The notes: generated from the letters alone by a model not told the origin. Shown: positions 25,773 through 35,432, numbered from the stretch's first letter. The stretch: DNA of 36,364 nt from an uncultured Halomicronema sp. (GCA_937899725.1 CALCCA010000140.1:1-36364); one strand, 5' to 3'. Made by a program: numbers and translations.

Positions 25773-25857
25773 GGAATGCAGAAATTGGAAGTGGGAATCA
25801 CAAAGCCCATCAGAGGGTGATTTCAGTCATCTGGAGTGACCGGATCAAACTGCGCCG
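25773..25857. repeat. Dispersed repeat, copy B
   Basis: Same 85-bp repeat as copy A at 20003-20087 and in the same orientation. It lies in the recG 3' flank, shortly after the MITE-like element. Confidence 0.75.
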
Positions 25858-25894
25858 AGGAAAAATCCTGCACCTGATCCAGCACCATATTCCA

Positions 25895-28423
25895 TCACGT
25901 CAGAATTGCGCCGCCCATCAGCTTCTCGTAGCGGCGTTGGAGTTCTTGCCGCAAAGTCGGAAATTTTGACAGCGCCGGATCTTCGTTGATCAATGTTTCA
26001 GCCGCCTGACGGGCGATCGCCAGGGCATCTTGATCGGCCACCAAACTAGCCAGGGCAAAGTCTGGGAGGCCGGACTGGCGCGTCCCCAGCACTTGCCCTG
26101 GCCCGCGAAAGCGCATGTCCATTTCGGAGATAAAGAAGCCGTCTTGCGACTCTTCGAGCACCTTGAGTCGCTGCAAGGCAACGTCGTTGCGGGTGCTGCT
26201 CATCAACAGGCAAAAAGACTGTGCTGCCCCGCGACCCACGCGACCCCGCAGCTGGTGCAGTTGCGATAGCCCAAAGCGCTCGGCATGTTCGATTAGCATC
26301 ACGGTGGCGTTGGGCACGTCTACGCCGACTTCAACCACAGTCGTCGAGACGAGAATCTGACTATGACCGTCCCGGAACTGACTAATGGCGGTGTCTTTTT
26401 CAGCAGAACTCATGCGGCCGTGCAACAGGCCCACCTTAAATTCAGGAAACACCTCTTCCTGCAGTCGCTGATGCTCATCGATCGCTGAGCGCAAATCCAG
26501 CTTTTCCGACTCTTCTACCAGGGGCAGCACGACATAGATTTGACGCCCCTGGGCGATCTCCCGCCGTATCAGGTCATAGGCATGGGTACGATCGCGGCCC
26601 TTCAGCAAGGTGGTTTGAATGGCTTTGCGACCTGGCGGCAGTTCATCAATTTGACTGACTTCCAGATCGCCATGCAGCGTCAGCGCCAACGTGCGGGGAA
26701 TCGGCGTCGCCGTCAGCGTCAGCACATGGGGATTATCACCCTTGCGCTGCAGTCGTGCCCGCTGCTGCACCCCAAACCGATGCTGCTCATCGATCGCGAC
26801 TAGACCCAAGCGCTGAAACTGCACAGGGTCTTCGATCAGCGCGTGGGTGCCCACCAGCAGCGGCAGTTGCCCCGTCACCAGATCTGACAGAGTTTGTCGT
26901 CGCTTGGCCGCCCGAGTCGAACCCGTGAGCAACTCCACCGGCAGGCTGAGGGCGTTAAACCAGCCCACCAGCTTGCGATAGTGCTGCTCGGCCAGCACCT
27001 CGGTCGGGGCCATCAGCGCCCCCTGATACCCAGCTTGAATCGCCGCTAAGATCGCCACCACCGCCACCACCGTTTTGCCCGAGCCGACATCGCCCTGCAC
27101 CAACCGGTTCATCGGCGTCGGCTGCTGCAGGTCGGTCAAAATCTCGTTCACGACCCGCTGCTGCGCGCCAGTAAAGGCAAACGGCAGGTTGTCGTAAAAC
27201 TGGTCAATCAGCGCTCCTGTCGGCGCTAAAATCACCGAGGTTGCCTGCTGTCGGCGCGTTTGGCGGCGTTGCAACAGTCCCAATTGCAGGTAGAAAAACT
27301 CGTCAAACACCAGGCGACGGCGGGCCTGCTGCAGCGTTTCATCATCTTTGGGAAAGTGGATATGGGCGATCGCCACCGGCAACTCAACCAGGCCAAATTC
27401 TTGGCGAACGGCAGCGGGCAGCGGATCTTGCAGGGCGATCGCAGTCGGCAACGCGGCCACTATCGCCCGCCGCACCAGGGCTGCTCCGACCCCTTCCGTC
27501 AAGGGATATACCGGCACAATGCGACCCACCGTGAGCGATTCGGCTTCACCGTCTGGCCCGTCAAGCACCTCCAAATCGGGACTGTCGAGGGTAATGCCAT
27601 ACTTATTTTTTTTCACCAGTCCTGAGGCGGCGACGACGGCCCCGACCGGATACTGTCGTTTCTGGCTCTGCTGCCAGCCCATATTGCGAAAGCGTTTGCC
27701 CGGCCAAAACTTGGTCAGGCGAATCTGCCCCGTCGCATCGGTCAGCACCAGCTCTTGAATCGTCAGATTCGGATTTCTCGGACTGCTAAAACAGCCCGAT
27801 CGCTTCACGGTGCCCACCAGCGTCACCGTTTCTCCCGGCTGCAGCTCGCGAATGGGCACCTGCTGCGCGTAATTGATGTAGTCACGGGGATAGTAATGCA
27901 GCAGATCTAGCGCCGTCAGCAGGCCGAGCTTCGCCAGTCGTTCCGCATTCTTGGGGCCAACGCCTTTGAGATAAGTAACGGGCTGCTCAGGGGGCGAGAC
28001 CTGGCCGTTGCGCCCGGTTGGAGCTGCTGAGGCTGATGGCAGAGCTTTTGACCGCCCGCCCGTCGTTTTCGCGCGGCCATTCTTAGCCGGGCCACTCGCT
28101 TTAGCTGGCGCGACAGCGGGTTTCGCCGGCTCTAAAGATTTCTTGGTTTCGTACAGGGTTTGCCGCGTTTCGGCCACGAGATGCTGCCGCGCGGCAAAAC
28201 TCATCTCGCGATACCGGCTGTAGTCCGCCGCCAGCGATCGCCACTGCCCCTGCTTATCCGCCGGCAAGGGAGCGGGCGGAGCCGATAGTGCCCCTTGCAA
28301 GAACTCGCTAAAGCGCTGCTGGTGTCCTTCTAAGTCGTTGAAGCCGCGATCGGCTTCGACCATCAGCGCCTTTTGCAGGCGAATCCAGTCAGGCGCGGTT
28401 GCATTGTGGAGAGTGTCGCTCAT
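25895..28423 (-). CDS. recG: ATP-dependent DNA helicase RecG
   Basis: 842 residues, longer than the ~690 of E. coli RecG because of an N-terminal extension of ~150 residues with a Lys/Ala/Pro-rich linker, as in other cyanobacteria. The wedge (OB) domain includes [14 protein letters not shown]. Helicase motifs are complete: [11 protein letters not shown] (I), the DEQH box in AIDEQHRFG (II), [11 protein letters not shown] (III), [12 protein letters not shown] (IV), [15 protein letters not shown] (V) and QLRGRVGRG (VI). It remodels stalled replication forks and recombination intermediates. Confidence 0.98.
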   Translation of the reverse strand: MSDTLHNATAPDWIRLQKALMVEADRGFNDLEGHQQRFSEFLQGALSAPPAPLPADKQGQWRSLAADYSRYREMSFAARQHLVAETRQTLYETKKSLEPAKPAVAPAKASGPAKNGRAKTTGGRSKALPSASAAPTGRNGQVSPPEQPVTYLKGVGPKNAERLAKLGLLTALDLLHYYPRDYINYAQQVPIRELQPGETVTLVGTVKRSGCFSSPRNPNLTIQELVLTDATGQIRLTKFWPGKRFRNMGWQQSQKRQYPVGAVVAASGLVKKNKYGITLDSPDLEVLDGPDGEAESLTVGRIVPVYPLTEGVGAALVRRAIVAALPTAIALQDPLPAAVRQEFGLVELPVAIAHIHFPKDDETLQQARRRLVFDEFFYLQLGLLQRRQTRRQQATSVILAPTGALIDQFYDNLPFAFTGAQQRVVNEILTDLQQPTPMNRLVQGDVGSGKTVVAVVAILAAIQAGYQGALMAPTEVLAEQHYRKLVGWFNALSLPVELLTGSTRAAKRRQTLSDLVTGQLPLLVGTHALIEDPVQFQRLGLVAIDEQHRFGVQQRARLQRKGDNPHVLTLTATPIPRTLALTLHGDLEVSQIDELPPGRKAIQTTLLKGRDRTHAYDLIRREIAQGRQIYVVLPLVEESEKLDLRSAIDEHQRLQEEVFPEFKVGLLHGRMSSAEKDTAISQFRDGHSQILVSTTVVEVGVDVPNATVMLIEHAERFGLSQLHQLRGRVGRGAAQSFCLLMSSTRNDVALQRLKVLEESQDGFFISEMDMRFRGPGQVLGTRQSGLPDFALASLVADQDALAIARQAAETLINEDPALSKFPTLRQELQRRYEKLMGGAILT

Positions 28424-28739
28424 ACGCCCAATCGACCCAAGCTCAGCAGCTAGCAGATTCAGAGACCACCGGAACCCCCAGATTGTTCAGGATACTAACC
28501 CGAGACTGGTTGGGGAGGGAAAGCTCCATTCTAAAACCGCTAGCCTGTCAGCAACTGCTGGCATGTGGTTTGAGCAACGCCCGCAAACGGTATGGCAGTC
28601 TCACTAGACCCCAAGACCAAGCTCTTACCGCTGAGCGATCGCCTTTAACGGTAGACAAGGAGAAGGGACTCATCCAGCAGACATCGCTGTCCAAACAATC
28701 CTGTTCAAGGCCATGCTGCAGCCATCGCGAACCAGATTA
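28424..28739. other. Intergenic region without a gene
   Basis: 316 bp between the recG start and the stop of the SPOR-domain gene (both minus). It should contain the recG promoter. I see one HIP1 site near 28636 and no hairpin or ORF worth listing. Confidence 0.4.
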
Positions 28740-30089
28740 TTAGGGCTCGTAAACTTCAGCTTCAATGCCTTGATTGCTTAACTCTTCGGTCAAAGCAGCG
28801 GCGCCTGCTTCACTACTAAATGCCCCTAATTGAATGCGGGCACCCACATCGAAATTGCGCACATAGGCATCGCCCACGACCTCACGGGCCTCATCCAAAG
28901 AGGGATCACCCGTATAGTCTGACACCACGTAGTAAGAACTCACCGGCGCTTGACTCACTGCCGGTGAGGAATTAGCCGTAGCGGGAGCGGCGGTCACTGG
29001 CGCTGCCGCTGGTTGAGGCGCGGGGGCCGGTGCGGGGGCCGCTGCCGGGGCTTGATTGGTGGGGGTGATCGCCGCCGGACGCGGCGCCGGAGTAATGTTT
29101 TGCGGGATCTGATTGACCTGCTGGGGCGTTGGCGGACCCGCCGCAGAGGTGCCATTAGCGGCGACATTGCCTGCATTCGCCCGATTGGCCCCTAAACCGT
29201 TGCCATCGCCAGGGCGATTGGTAGCGAGGGGGTTGGGCTGTCCCGCTAGCGGCGAAGCGTTAGAAGGCAAGTTGCTGAGCGTGTTGAGGTCTAGAGTCGA
29301 AAACTCTCGCTGCGAGAGATCAGGGCCAAGCGCACTCAGGGGCGGACCCTCCGGGCTGGCGATCGCATCTGCGTCTGCCGTCACTCCGTCCCCGGCTTCA
29401 ACCTCATCCACTTCTGAGCCGGGCCAAAGGCGAGCCAGCGGGGTATTGCCAAACAAGTTTTGGGCCGCAGAGGGGTTGACCAGCAAAAAGCCAAACCCAG
29501 CACTCGCTACGAGCAGCAGCAACAATGCGCCCAAGCCGAGGGGGGTATTGATGCCCTCAAACCAGCTTTTGGACGTGGATGCAGGCTCTGACCCCGCCGC
29601 TGGATATGAGTTATCAAAGTTTTGCAGCAGCGCCTCAGACGACTCCAGATAATTGTCTGGCTGCGGGGCGGCTTGCCGCACGAGAGCGCTTTTGAGATTG
29701 GCCACCTCGGAGACGCTACCAGTCGCAGGGGCTGCCACGGGGTCGGAGACAGAGGCTGGCGCACTAGAATTAGCGGTTTGGGCAATGCGCGGATTCGGGG
29801 GTGGCGGGGGTGCCGCTGCCGCCGTAGCGGGCAATTTTACCGGCTTAGCCGGGGTCGGTACGTTGATGAGATTGAGCGATCGCTGCCGCCGTGACTGAAA
29901 CTGGGGGGGCGCAACGCCGGGCTGAGCGTCACCTCGCTTGGCATAGCGATACCGCGCCAACTCATAGTCAAGGTTGATGTTGAGACTAGATAGCGTGCTT
30001 CTCAGAGGGGGTTTGAGCCCTTCTAGCAAGGCACTGTTAGCCAGCGGTGATTGAGAATAAGACTGCTGAGGGGCAGTTGAGGGGGTCAT
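28740..30089 (-). CDS. SPOR-domain membrane protein
   Basis: 449 residues from ATG 30089 (MTPSTAPQQSYSQ), chosen over 30149 because GTGAGGCGAG lies 4-13 nt upstream. The N-terminal ~180 residues are cytoplasmic and Pro/Ala-rich; one membrane helix lies near 184-204 (LGALLLLLVASAGFGFLLV), followed by a long Pro/Ala/Asn-rich periplasmic linker. A C-terminal SPOR domain lies around 375-449 (YYVVSDYTGDPSLDEA, FDVGARIQLGAFSSEAGAAAL). SPOR domains bind denuded septal peptidoglycan, so a cell-division or septum role is likely. Confidence 0.9.
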   Translation of the reverse strand: MTPSTAPQQSYSQSPLANSALLEGLKPPLRSTLSSLNINLDYELARYRYAKRGDAQPGVAPPQFQSRRQRSLNLINVPTPAKPVKLPATAAAAPPPPPNPRIAQTANSSAPASVSDPVAAPATGSVSEVANLKSALVRQAAPQPDNYLESSEALLQNFDNSYPAAGSEPASTSKSWFEGINTPLGLGALLLLLVASAGFGFLLVNPSAAQNLFGNTPLARLWPGSEVDEVEAGDGVTADADAIASPEGPPLSALGPDLSQREFSTLDLNTLSNLPSNASPLAGQPNPLATNRPGDGNGLGANRANAGNVAANGTSAAGPPTPQQVNQIPQNITPAPRPAAITPTNQAPAAAPAPAPAPQPAAAPVTAAPATANSSPAVSQAPVSSYYVVSDYTGDPSLDEAREVVGDAYVRNFDVGARIQLGAFSSEAGAAALTEELSNQGIEAEVYEP

Positions 30090-30581
30090 GGGGCTCGCCT
30101 CACGGAAAATACCAACACGGTTTACACCAACGATGCAGACCAGCCGCAAATTGCTTTAGCCCCTGATTTAGAGAGGCTTTTGCTGATAGCTGCGGTAACT
30201 CGCATCTAGTTATAACAATGTCTGCGTAAAAGTGAGCATTCTTTTAAGACAAGATTTGTTTGCAGTTGGCACAATGTCGCTACATTTAGGGGGGTGTCAG
30301 AGAGAAATCACGCCACCCCTAGCGACGTCATCGCCCACTGTCAGGCTAGAGTGTCAGGTAACGCCTGGCTGCTGTTAGCAGCAGCTAGGGATTCTCAAGT
30401 CTCGGCGGCTGTTGACCGCAAAACCTGGCCAGCGGGGAGTTGTGGGGGAGTTGTGGGGGTCTGCCAGAGCCGGATGCGAGACTGTTCTCAGTCAGCCCTC
30501 AAATCTGGCAGTGCCCCAAGAGTGAGACCGCTTGTTGCCACCCTTGCCATATCCGGCGTTTGTAATGATGCGCCTTTAGCG
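30090..30581. other. Divergent region between the SPOR gene and dciA
   Basis: 492 bp with promoters for both genes expected. An open plus frame extends upstream of dciA from 30294 but has no family-like content and is treated as non-coding. A short G-rich direct repeat (GGGGAGTTGT twice) lies near 30435-30455. Confidence 0.4.
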
Positions 30582-31175
30582 ATGCAGTCGATTCAAGCCT
30601 TGATGAATAATCTGGAGAGATCGCCACAATGGCAGGCGTCCTCCGGTTTGCGGCAGGTGCTGGCAATTTGGCCACAGCTGGTTGGCGCCGCCGTCGCGCA
30701 GCACAGTCAGCCCACCAAGATTTACCGAGAGGTGTTGCAGGTCTCAGTATCGAGCGCAGCCTGGGCACAAACGCTGACCTTTGAGCGCACCCGCATCCGC
30801 CAAAAGCTGCACCACAAGCTGCCCTTACTGGCCACCAAAATTCGCGATCTGCGCTTTGCGTCCGCCGAATGGCGGCGACTAACCCAGCGATCGCAGCCCC
30901 TCGCCGTAAATTCTCTCACCCATCACCCCAGTTGGGCGGCCTTAAACCCTGATCTTTCTCCCTTACCGCCAGCAACGGCTCACGACGCTTTTCAAAAGTG
31001 GGCTGAGCGCAAGCAGGCCCAGTTAGCCAATCAGAGCCAATGCCCCTGCTGCCACAGTCCGTGTCCGAGTCAAGAGCTACAGCGCTGGGGAGTCTGTGCC
31101 ATTTGCCAAGCGCATCAGTGGCACACCCTACAAAGCCAAGATCGCCAAGAGGCCAAGCACAAGAAAAATATTTGA
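30582..31175 (+). CDS. dciA: DciA-type replicative helicase loader (DUF721) with zinc-ribbon tail
   Basis: 197 residues from ATG 30582 (MQSIQALMNNLERSPQWQ); a longer frame to 30294 is judged spurious. Residues 1-95 match the DUF721/DciA fold (IWPQLVGAAVAQHSQPTKI, LQVSVSSAAWAQTLTFER). The C-terminus carries CPCC and CAIC pairs separated by ~18 residues, which look like a zinc ribbon. DciA loads DnaB in bacteria that lack DnaC/DnaI, including cyanobacteria. No other replication gene is adjacent. Confidence 0.85.
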   Translation: MQSIQALMNNLERSPQWQASSGLRQVLAIWPQLVGAAVAQHSQPTKIYREVLQVSVSSAAWAQTLTFERTRIRQKLHHKLPLLATKIRDLRFASAEWRRLTQRSQPLAVNSLTHHPSWAALNPDLSPLPPATAHDAFQKWAERKQAQLANQSQCPCCHSPCPSQELQRWGVCAICQAHQWHTLQSQDRQEAKHKKNI

Positions 31176-31365
31176 ATTGAGGCCAACAGCAGGCAAACAA
31201 ACCTAGAATTTATTTTATTCAGATTTACCAAAACTCCCAATACGAATCAAGACTCATATTTCGATCCATTCTCCCTTCTTTTCAGCATCCGCAAAGCTAC
31301 TGATTTTATTCATTTTGCCTGCCTTTTAATCTACAAACTCAGCAAAAACCAGGAGTTTTTTGAGC

Positions 31366-31584
31366 GTGGCGACAACTTTTCATTCACCAGCAAATACGAT
31401 CCCAGCTGACATAGAGTCAATTTCAAGTGGTTTTACCTCTATGCCAGTGAGTATAGATTTCTGAAGAGATTCTAAAAAGATTCTAAAGCTGGCTGCAGGC
31501 GGTTTTGACGCCGAAACGATTGAGGGCATTAAGCCTGCCGCTTTTTCCCTTTTGAAAGGCCCCAAAAATGTTTGGACACTATAG
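31366..31584 (+). pseudogene. Small ORF interrupted by one in-frame TGA
   Basis: A GTG at 31366 follows a strong AGGAG (31351-31355). The frame reads 32 codons, meets TGA at 31462-31464, and continues open for 39 more codons to TAG 31582-31584. The second half (KLAAGGFDAETIEGIKPAAF) reads like real protein. An 11-bp near-perfect tandem repeat (AGATTCTAAAA/AGATTCTAAAG, 31467-31488) sits just after the TGA. The family is not recognised. Decay, sequencing error or two short peptides are possible. The flank 31190-31380 is AT-richer than its surroundings. Confidence 0.4.
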
Positions 31585-31612
31585 AGAAGCTCTATTTCTG
31601 GATAATTTTCTG

Positions 31613-31876
31613 ATGGATGCCAATCAGTTAGATGTCTCTTGTTGTCAGCGTTGCCGCCACTTCACGCTGGAAGGCCGACGAGGGGGGCATTGCAGCCAGC
31701 TCAACGTACCTGTGCAGGGGGGTTGGACGGCCTGCTCTTTGGCGAGTCCGGTATTTCTTGAGACTGTCAACACGGTCACTCAATCACCCATGGCCACCTG
31801 GCCTCAGGGCCTCAAAGTCAGCAACCACGACTTTGACCCAGCAGAGCCAGACTTTCTAGTAGAAGCCGTTCAATAA
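31613..31876 (+). CDS. Small cysteine-rich conserved protein
   Basis: 87 residues from ATG 31613 (MDANQLDVSCCQRCRHFTLE); 31568 is an alternative that would overlap the interrupted ORF. Cysteines at 10, 11, 14, 27 and 41 (CCQRCRHF, GGHCSQL, WTACSLA) could hold a metal or cluster. The EGRRGGHC.QL.VPV stretch is shared, to my knowledge, with other cyanobacterial hypotheticals. No signal or membrane helix. It ends before a bidirectional terminator. Function unknown. Confidence 0.7.
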   Translation: MDANQLDVSCCQRCRHFTLEGRRGGHCSQLNVPVQGGWTACSLASPVFLETVNTVTQSPMATWPQGLKVSNHDFDPAEPDFLVEAVQ

Positions 31877-31927
31877 TTGAGCCGCGCTGCCGATTGCGGC
31901 TGTCTTTGACAATGAGTTTTGCCCCGT

Positions 31928-31970
31928 AAAACGCTGAACCGATTGATTGACGGTTCAGCGTTTTGTTTAT
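31928..31970. terminator. Bidirectional terminator between the Cys-rich gene and menB
   Basis: Perfect 14-bp arms AAAACGCTGAACCG (31928-31941) and CGGTTCAGCGTTTT (31951-31964) with a 9-nt loop; T-runs end the stem on both strands. It serves the two convergent genes. Confidence 0.92.
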
Positions 31971-32800
31971 GGCAACCAGGGATATTGATCAAAGTCAGGC
32001 GATCGCTTGTCTAAAAACGCCTGTTTGCCCTCAGCGCCTTCTTCGGTCATGTAGTACAGCAGCGTCGCGTTGCCCGCGAGTTCTTGCAGGCCGGCTTGAC
32101 CATCGCAGTCGGCATTAAAAGCGGCTTTGAGGCAGCGAATTGCGATCGGGCTCTTGGTTAAAATTTCACGCGCCCACTGCACGCCTTCCGCCTCTAAAGA
32201 CTCGACCGGCACCACCGTATTGACCAACCCCATCGCCAACGCCTCTTGGGCGGAATACTGGCGACAGAGAAACCAAATTTCTCGGGCTTTTTTTTGCCCG
32301 ACGATCCGGGCCAAGTAGCTGGCGCCAAAGCCACCATCAAAACTGCCCACTTTCGGCCCAGTCTGGCCAAACACGGCATTATCAGCCGCGATCGTGAGGT
32401 CGCACAAAAGATGCAGCACGTGGCCGCCGCCGATCGCATATCCCGCCACTAAGGCAATCACCACCTTCGGGATTGAACGAATGAGTCGCTGCAAGTCGAG
32501 TACGTTGAGACGAGGCATGCCCGCTTCGTCAATGTAGCCGCCCTGGCCCCGCACGCTTTGATCACCCCCCGCACAAAAGGCATACTTACCATCGGTATGC
32601 GGCCCTGCCCCGGTCAGCAAAATGACGCCAATTGAAGTGTCCTCCCGAGCGTCGGCAAAGGCGTCATACAGCTCCACCACCGTTTTAGGACGAAAGGCAT
32701 TGCGCTTGTGGGGCCGGTTAATCGTGATTTTCGCCATGCCCTGGCTTTTGGCATAAAGAATATCCTCATAGGTCTTGGCAGCTTGCCACTGTATATCCAT
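31967..32800 (-). CDS. menB: 1,4-dihydroxy-2-naphthoyl-CoA synthase
   Basis: 277 residues, full length. A crotonase-fold enzyme that cyclises succinylbenzoyl-CoA in phylloquinone (vitamin K1) synthesis, supplying the photosystem I quinone. Recognisable segments are [30 protein letters not shown] (oxyanion loop), [29 protein letters not shown] with the catalytic Asp region, and the C-terminal [17 protein letters not shown]. No other men gene is adjacent. It ends at the shared terminator. Confidence 0.97.
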   Translation of the reverse strand: MDIQWQAAKTYEDILYAKSQGMAKITINRPHKRNAFRPKTVVELYDAFADAREDTSIGVILLTGAGPHTDGKYAFCAGGDQSVRGQGGYIDEAGMPRLNVLDLQRLIRSIPKVVIALVAGYAIGGGHVLHLLCDLTIAADNAVFGQTGPKVGSFDGGFGASYLARIVGQKKAREIWFLCRQYSAQEALAMGLVNTVVPVESLEAEGVQWAREILTKSPIAIRCLKAAFNADCDGQAGLQELAGNATLLYYMTEEGAEGKQAFLDKRSPDFDQYPWLP

Positions 32801-32936
32801 GTCATTTGACTTAACAGGTCATGGACTAGCTTAGAGGTGATTTGTCCTCGCTGTAGCGTTCTCAAACGGCGATCGCACGCGGCTAGAGACACAGCTGTGT
32901 CCGCTTCCAAGTGGCTGAGAGGAGATCACCAGCCAG

Positions 32937-33260
32937 CTACGAACGGCGGCGTGATCGCGGCGGCTTGCCCTTGCGGCTCTGCTTGCCCGTCTTTTTACCT
33001 GTCTGACGCGGACTGCCCGGTGCGGTGCGGTGCGCGCCAAAATACTTTTCGCTGCGATAGCGCAACCAGATCCTCAATTGCTGAGGAATTTTCTCTTTCT
33101 CCACTTTGGTCAAAGTGTTGTAGAGGGCCAGTGCCTTTTCCCGCTCGCCTCGGCAGGCGGCATTGTTGTGAGCATCCCAATAGCTGCGTGCCACCCGAAT
33201 GCGACGACACACTTCTTTTACCAGGGCGTCCCCTTCTAGCGGTCGGTCAGCTGCAGACAT
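32937..33260 (-). CDS. Conserved cyanobacterial protein with basic tail
   Basis: 107 residues from ATG 33260 (MSAADRPLEGDALVKEVCRR); 33281 is an in-frame alternative. The helical body has ARSYWDAHNNAACRGEREKA and LRIWLRYRSEKYFGAHR, which I recall as a pattern seen in other cyanobacterial hypotheticals. The last ~30 residues are Lys/Arg/Gly/Pro-rich and probably bind nucleic acid. No known domain can be named. It lies upstream of menB on the same strand, with a 136-bp gap. Confidence 0.7.
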   Translation of the reverse strand: MSAADRPLEGDALVKEVCRRIRVARSYWDAHNNAACRGEREKALALYNTLTKVEKEKIPQQLRIWLRYRSEKYFGAHRTAPGSPRQTGKKTGKQSRKGKPPRSRRRS

Positions 33261-33397
33261 ATTCTCTGGCCAAACATCCAAGCATCCTCAAGGTTAATCA
33301 CTGGCATCCCCGCAATATCCGGGTGACCGATCAGCCCTCTGACAGCCTAGCGGGCTTCTTTCTGTTGCCGCAATGTGACACCATCATGATGCGGCGA

Positions 33398-33427
33398 CAC
33401 CGATGGCATAGCTAAGCTATCGCGGTG
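33398..33427. repeat. Hairpin upstream of xth
   Basis: CACCG (33398-33402) pairs with CGGTG (33423-33427), enclosing ATAGC/GCTAT with a 3-nt loop. It lies in the divergent region 33261-33509; no other signal is clear there. Confidence 0.4.
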
Positions 33428-33509
33428 ACGGATGAGGGGTGCCGAGTCAGCCAGCTCAGCACATCGGTGGTTACCGCTAACATTTCGCAGGTTTGAACGC
33501 TAACACTGT

Positions 33510-34295
33510 ATGCAAATCGCTACTTGGAACGTCAACTCAATTCGATCGCGCCTGACCCACGTGACTGACTGGTTAACGGCTAACCCCGTTGATGTGCTGT
33601 GTCTGCAAGAAACCAAGGTGCAAGACGCTGATTTTCCGCTGGCAGCCATTCAAGCAGTGGACTATCAGGCTCATATCAGTGGTCAAAAGTCCTACAACGG
33701 CGTGGCCATGCTCTGTCGTCAGCCGTTAGAGGACGTCAGCCTCGGATTTACCCCAATCGTGGGGGCTGATGCAGTTGGCGATTTAGACGACCAAAAGCGC
33801 GTCATGACGGGAGTGCTCGATGGGGTGCGCCTTGTGAACCTCTATGTGCCCAATGGCTCCGCGATCGGCAGTGAAAAATATGATTACAAGCTCCGCTGGC
33901 TAGGCGTCTTACAGACCTATTTGCAAACTCTTTTGGCTGACAACGACCAGCTGTTAGTCTGTGGCGACTTTAACATTGCGCTAGAAGATCGCGATATTCA
34001 TGACCCTAAGGGTAAAGACACCCACATCATGTCGTCACCCACCGAGCGAGAAACGTTGACCCAGGTCTTGTCCATGGGCCTGCAGGATGCCTTTCGCAAG
34101 TTTACCGAGGAAGGCGGACACTTTAGCTGGTGGGATTATCGCGCTGCCTCGTTCTCGCGTAATCGGGGCTGGCGTATTGATCACCACTACCTATCACCTA
34201 CACTCTACGATCGCGCCAAAAGCTGCACGATTGATATCGCCCCACGCCAACTCGAAAAACCCAGCGATCATACCCCCGTCATTGTGGAAATCTAA
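33510..34295 (+). CDS. xth: Exodeoxyribonuclease III
   Basis: 261 residues. An AP endonuclease and 3'-5' exonuclease of the EEP fold acting in base-excision repair. Motifs are complete: MQIATWNVNSIRSR, LCLQETKVQD (metal Glu), VNLYVPNG, CGDFNIALEDRDIHDP (Asp/Asn), RIDHHYLS (Asp) and the terminal PSDHTPVIVEI (catalytic Asp-His). A one-helix membrane protein gene follows 73 bp downstream. Confidence 0.97.
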   Translation: MQIATWNVNSIRSRLTHVTDWLTANPVDVLCLQETKVQDADFPLAAIQAVDYQAHISGQKSYNGVAMLCRQPLEDVSLGFTPIVGADAVGDLDDQKRVMTGVLDGVRLVNLYVPNGSAIGSEKYDYKLRWLGVLQTYLQTLLADNDQLLVCGDFNIALEDRDIHDPKGKDTHIMSSPTERETLTQVLSMGLQDAFRKFTEEGGHFSWWDYRAASFSRNRGWRIDHHYLSPTLYDRAKSCTIDIAPRQLEKPSDHTPVIVEI

Positions 34296-34368
34296 TGTCT
34301 GCAATGGTCTGCCGGTAGCGCCGCACCCCAACGGCATACACTAAACATCAACGTGCCGCGAAACTGCC

Positions 34369-34476
34369 ATGAACTCTGGAGAGAACCTACAAGAATGGCT
34401 ATTTGTCATTGCCTATGTGTCCTTTCTCGTCTTTATTGCCTGGCGAGTGGCCTTCTCTTCGAGTGATCGCAATTAG
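34369..34476 (+). CDS. 35-residue single-helix membrane protein
   Basis: Starts MNSGENLQEWLFVIAYVSFL and ends FSSSDRN. A polar N-terminus, one hydrophobic helix (about 11-29: LFVIAYVSFLVFIAWRVAF) and a short charged tail resemble the tiny subunits of photosystems, cytochrome b6f or NDH-1. It does not match PsbT, M, N, X, Y, PetG, L, M, N, PsaI, M or NdhP as I recall them. The ribosome site is weak. It lies between xth and the HAD gene and would be missed by length cut-offs. Confidence 0.6.
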   Translation: MNSGENLQEWLFVIAYVSFLVFIAWRVAFSSSDRN

Positions 34477-34504
34477 GGACTCGCCAATAAATAACATCCC
34501 ACGC

Positions 34505-34566
34505 TTGTTCCCTTGCTCCCCTGCTCCTCTTGCTCCCCTGCCCCCCTTGCTCCCCTCATCCCTCCC
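34505..34566. repeat. Pyrimidine-rich TTGCTCCCCTGC-type iteration
   Basis: Imperfect tandem units of CTTGCTCCCCTG/CTCCT just upstream of the HAD gene. Strand-asymmetric low-complexity tract without coding potential; similar tracts are common in filamentous cyanobacteria. Confidence 0.6.
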
Positions 34567-34624
34567 GGTCGAGCAAGAACAGATAGAACCGACGCCCATC
34601 TTCCCACGATTTCCACAGCGACCC

Positions 34625-35398
34625 ATGGCAGACCTGAAAGCAATCATCTTTGATGTCGATGGCACCCTAGCCGAAAACGAACGCTACGGGCATCGTGTTG
34701 CGTTCAACCAGGCTTTTGAGGCTGCCGGTTTAAACTGGCACTGGTCATCAGCGCTCTATAGCGAACTCTTGCAGGTAGCCGGGGGCAAAGAACGCATTCG
34801 CTTTTTTGTCGAGCGCTATGGGCCACCGATGCCGGTGATCGATGATTGGGATACCTTCGTCGCGACGCTGCACCAGGCCAAGACCCAGCACTACGCCACC
34901 CTGTTAGCATCGGGGCAAATTGGCCTGCGGCCAGGGGTCAAGCGGCTGATCATGGCAGCACGGCAAGCCCATATCCGGCTGGCGATCGCCACTACCAGCC
35001 GCCTCGAAAATGTTCTCACTCTGTTAACCCAAACCTTAGCCACCGATGCGCCTCAATGGTTTGAAGTGATTGCCGCTGGTGATGTGGTGCCCCAGAAGAA
35101 ACCAGCCGCTGACATCTACCACTATGTGCTCGACCAACTAGCCCTAGAAGCCCACTATTGCCTGGCCATCGAAGATACCGCCCATGGTCTCACGGCTGCG
35201 ACCCAAGCCGGATTGCCCAGCGTCATCGCCGTCACCGACTACACCCGCACCCAAGATTTTGCTGCCGCCGCCTGTGTGCTGACTCATCTCGGTGACCCCG
35301 ACAATCCTTGTCAGGTGCTATCAGGACCAACCTTGACTCAAGGCTATTTCGACCTGGCGATCGCGGAGTCGCTACTGCCGGATCAGCCGCCAACGTAA
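34625..35398 (+). CDS. HAD hydrolase, CbbY-like
   Basis: 257 residues from ATG 34625 (MADLKAIIFDVDGTLAENER); the frame is open further upstream, but only through the low-complexity tract. Motif I is FDVDGTLAE, motif II falls in LAIATTSR, motif III Lys in VVPQKKPAADIY, and motif IV in CLAIEDTAHGLTAA. The long cap (about 17-90) and GHRVAFNQAFEAAGL fit CbbY, a xylulose-1,5-bisphosphate phosphatase that removes a Rubisco inhibitor. The substrate is inferred from similarity only. Confidence 0.88.
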   Translation: MADLKAIIFDVDGTLAENERYGHRVAFNQAFEAAGLNWHWSSALYSELLQVAGGKERIRFFVERYGPPMPVIDDWDTFVATLHQAKTQHYATLLASGQIGLRPGVKRLIMAARQAHIRLAIATTSRLENVLTLLTQTLATDAPQWFEVIAAGDVVPQKKPAADIYHYVLDQLALEAHYCLAIEDTAHGLTAATQAGLPSVIAVTDYTRTQDFAAAACVLTHLGDPDNPCQVLSGPTLTQGYFDLAIAESLLPDQPPT

Positions 35399-35432
35399 GG
35401 GGCAACCCATCTGTGGCGACGGCAAAAAACTA

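Noticed and set aside
30294-30581. N-terminal extension of the dciA frame
   Set aside because: The first 96 residues are Cys/Ser/Ala-rich and unlike DUF721; the family fold begins at the internal Met encoded at 30582.
34403-34624. Upstream extension of the CbbY-like frame
   Set aside because: It translates a pyrimidine-rich tandem repeat into Pro/Leu low complexity and overlaps the one-helix protein gene; HAD proteins begin close to motif I.
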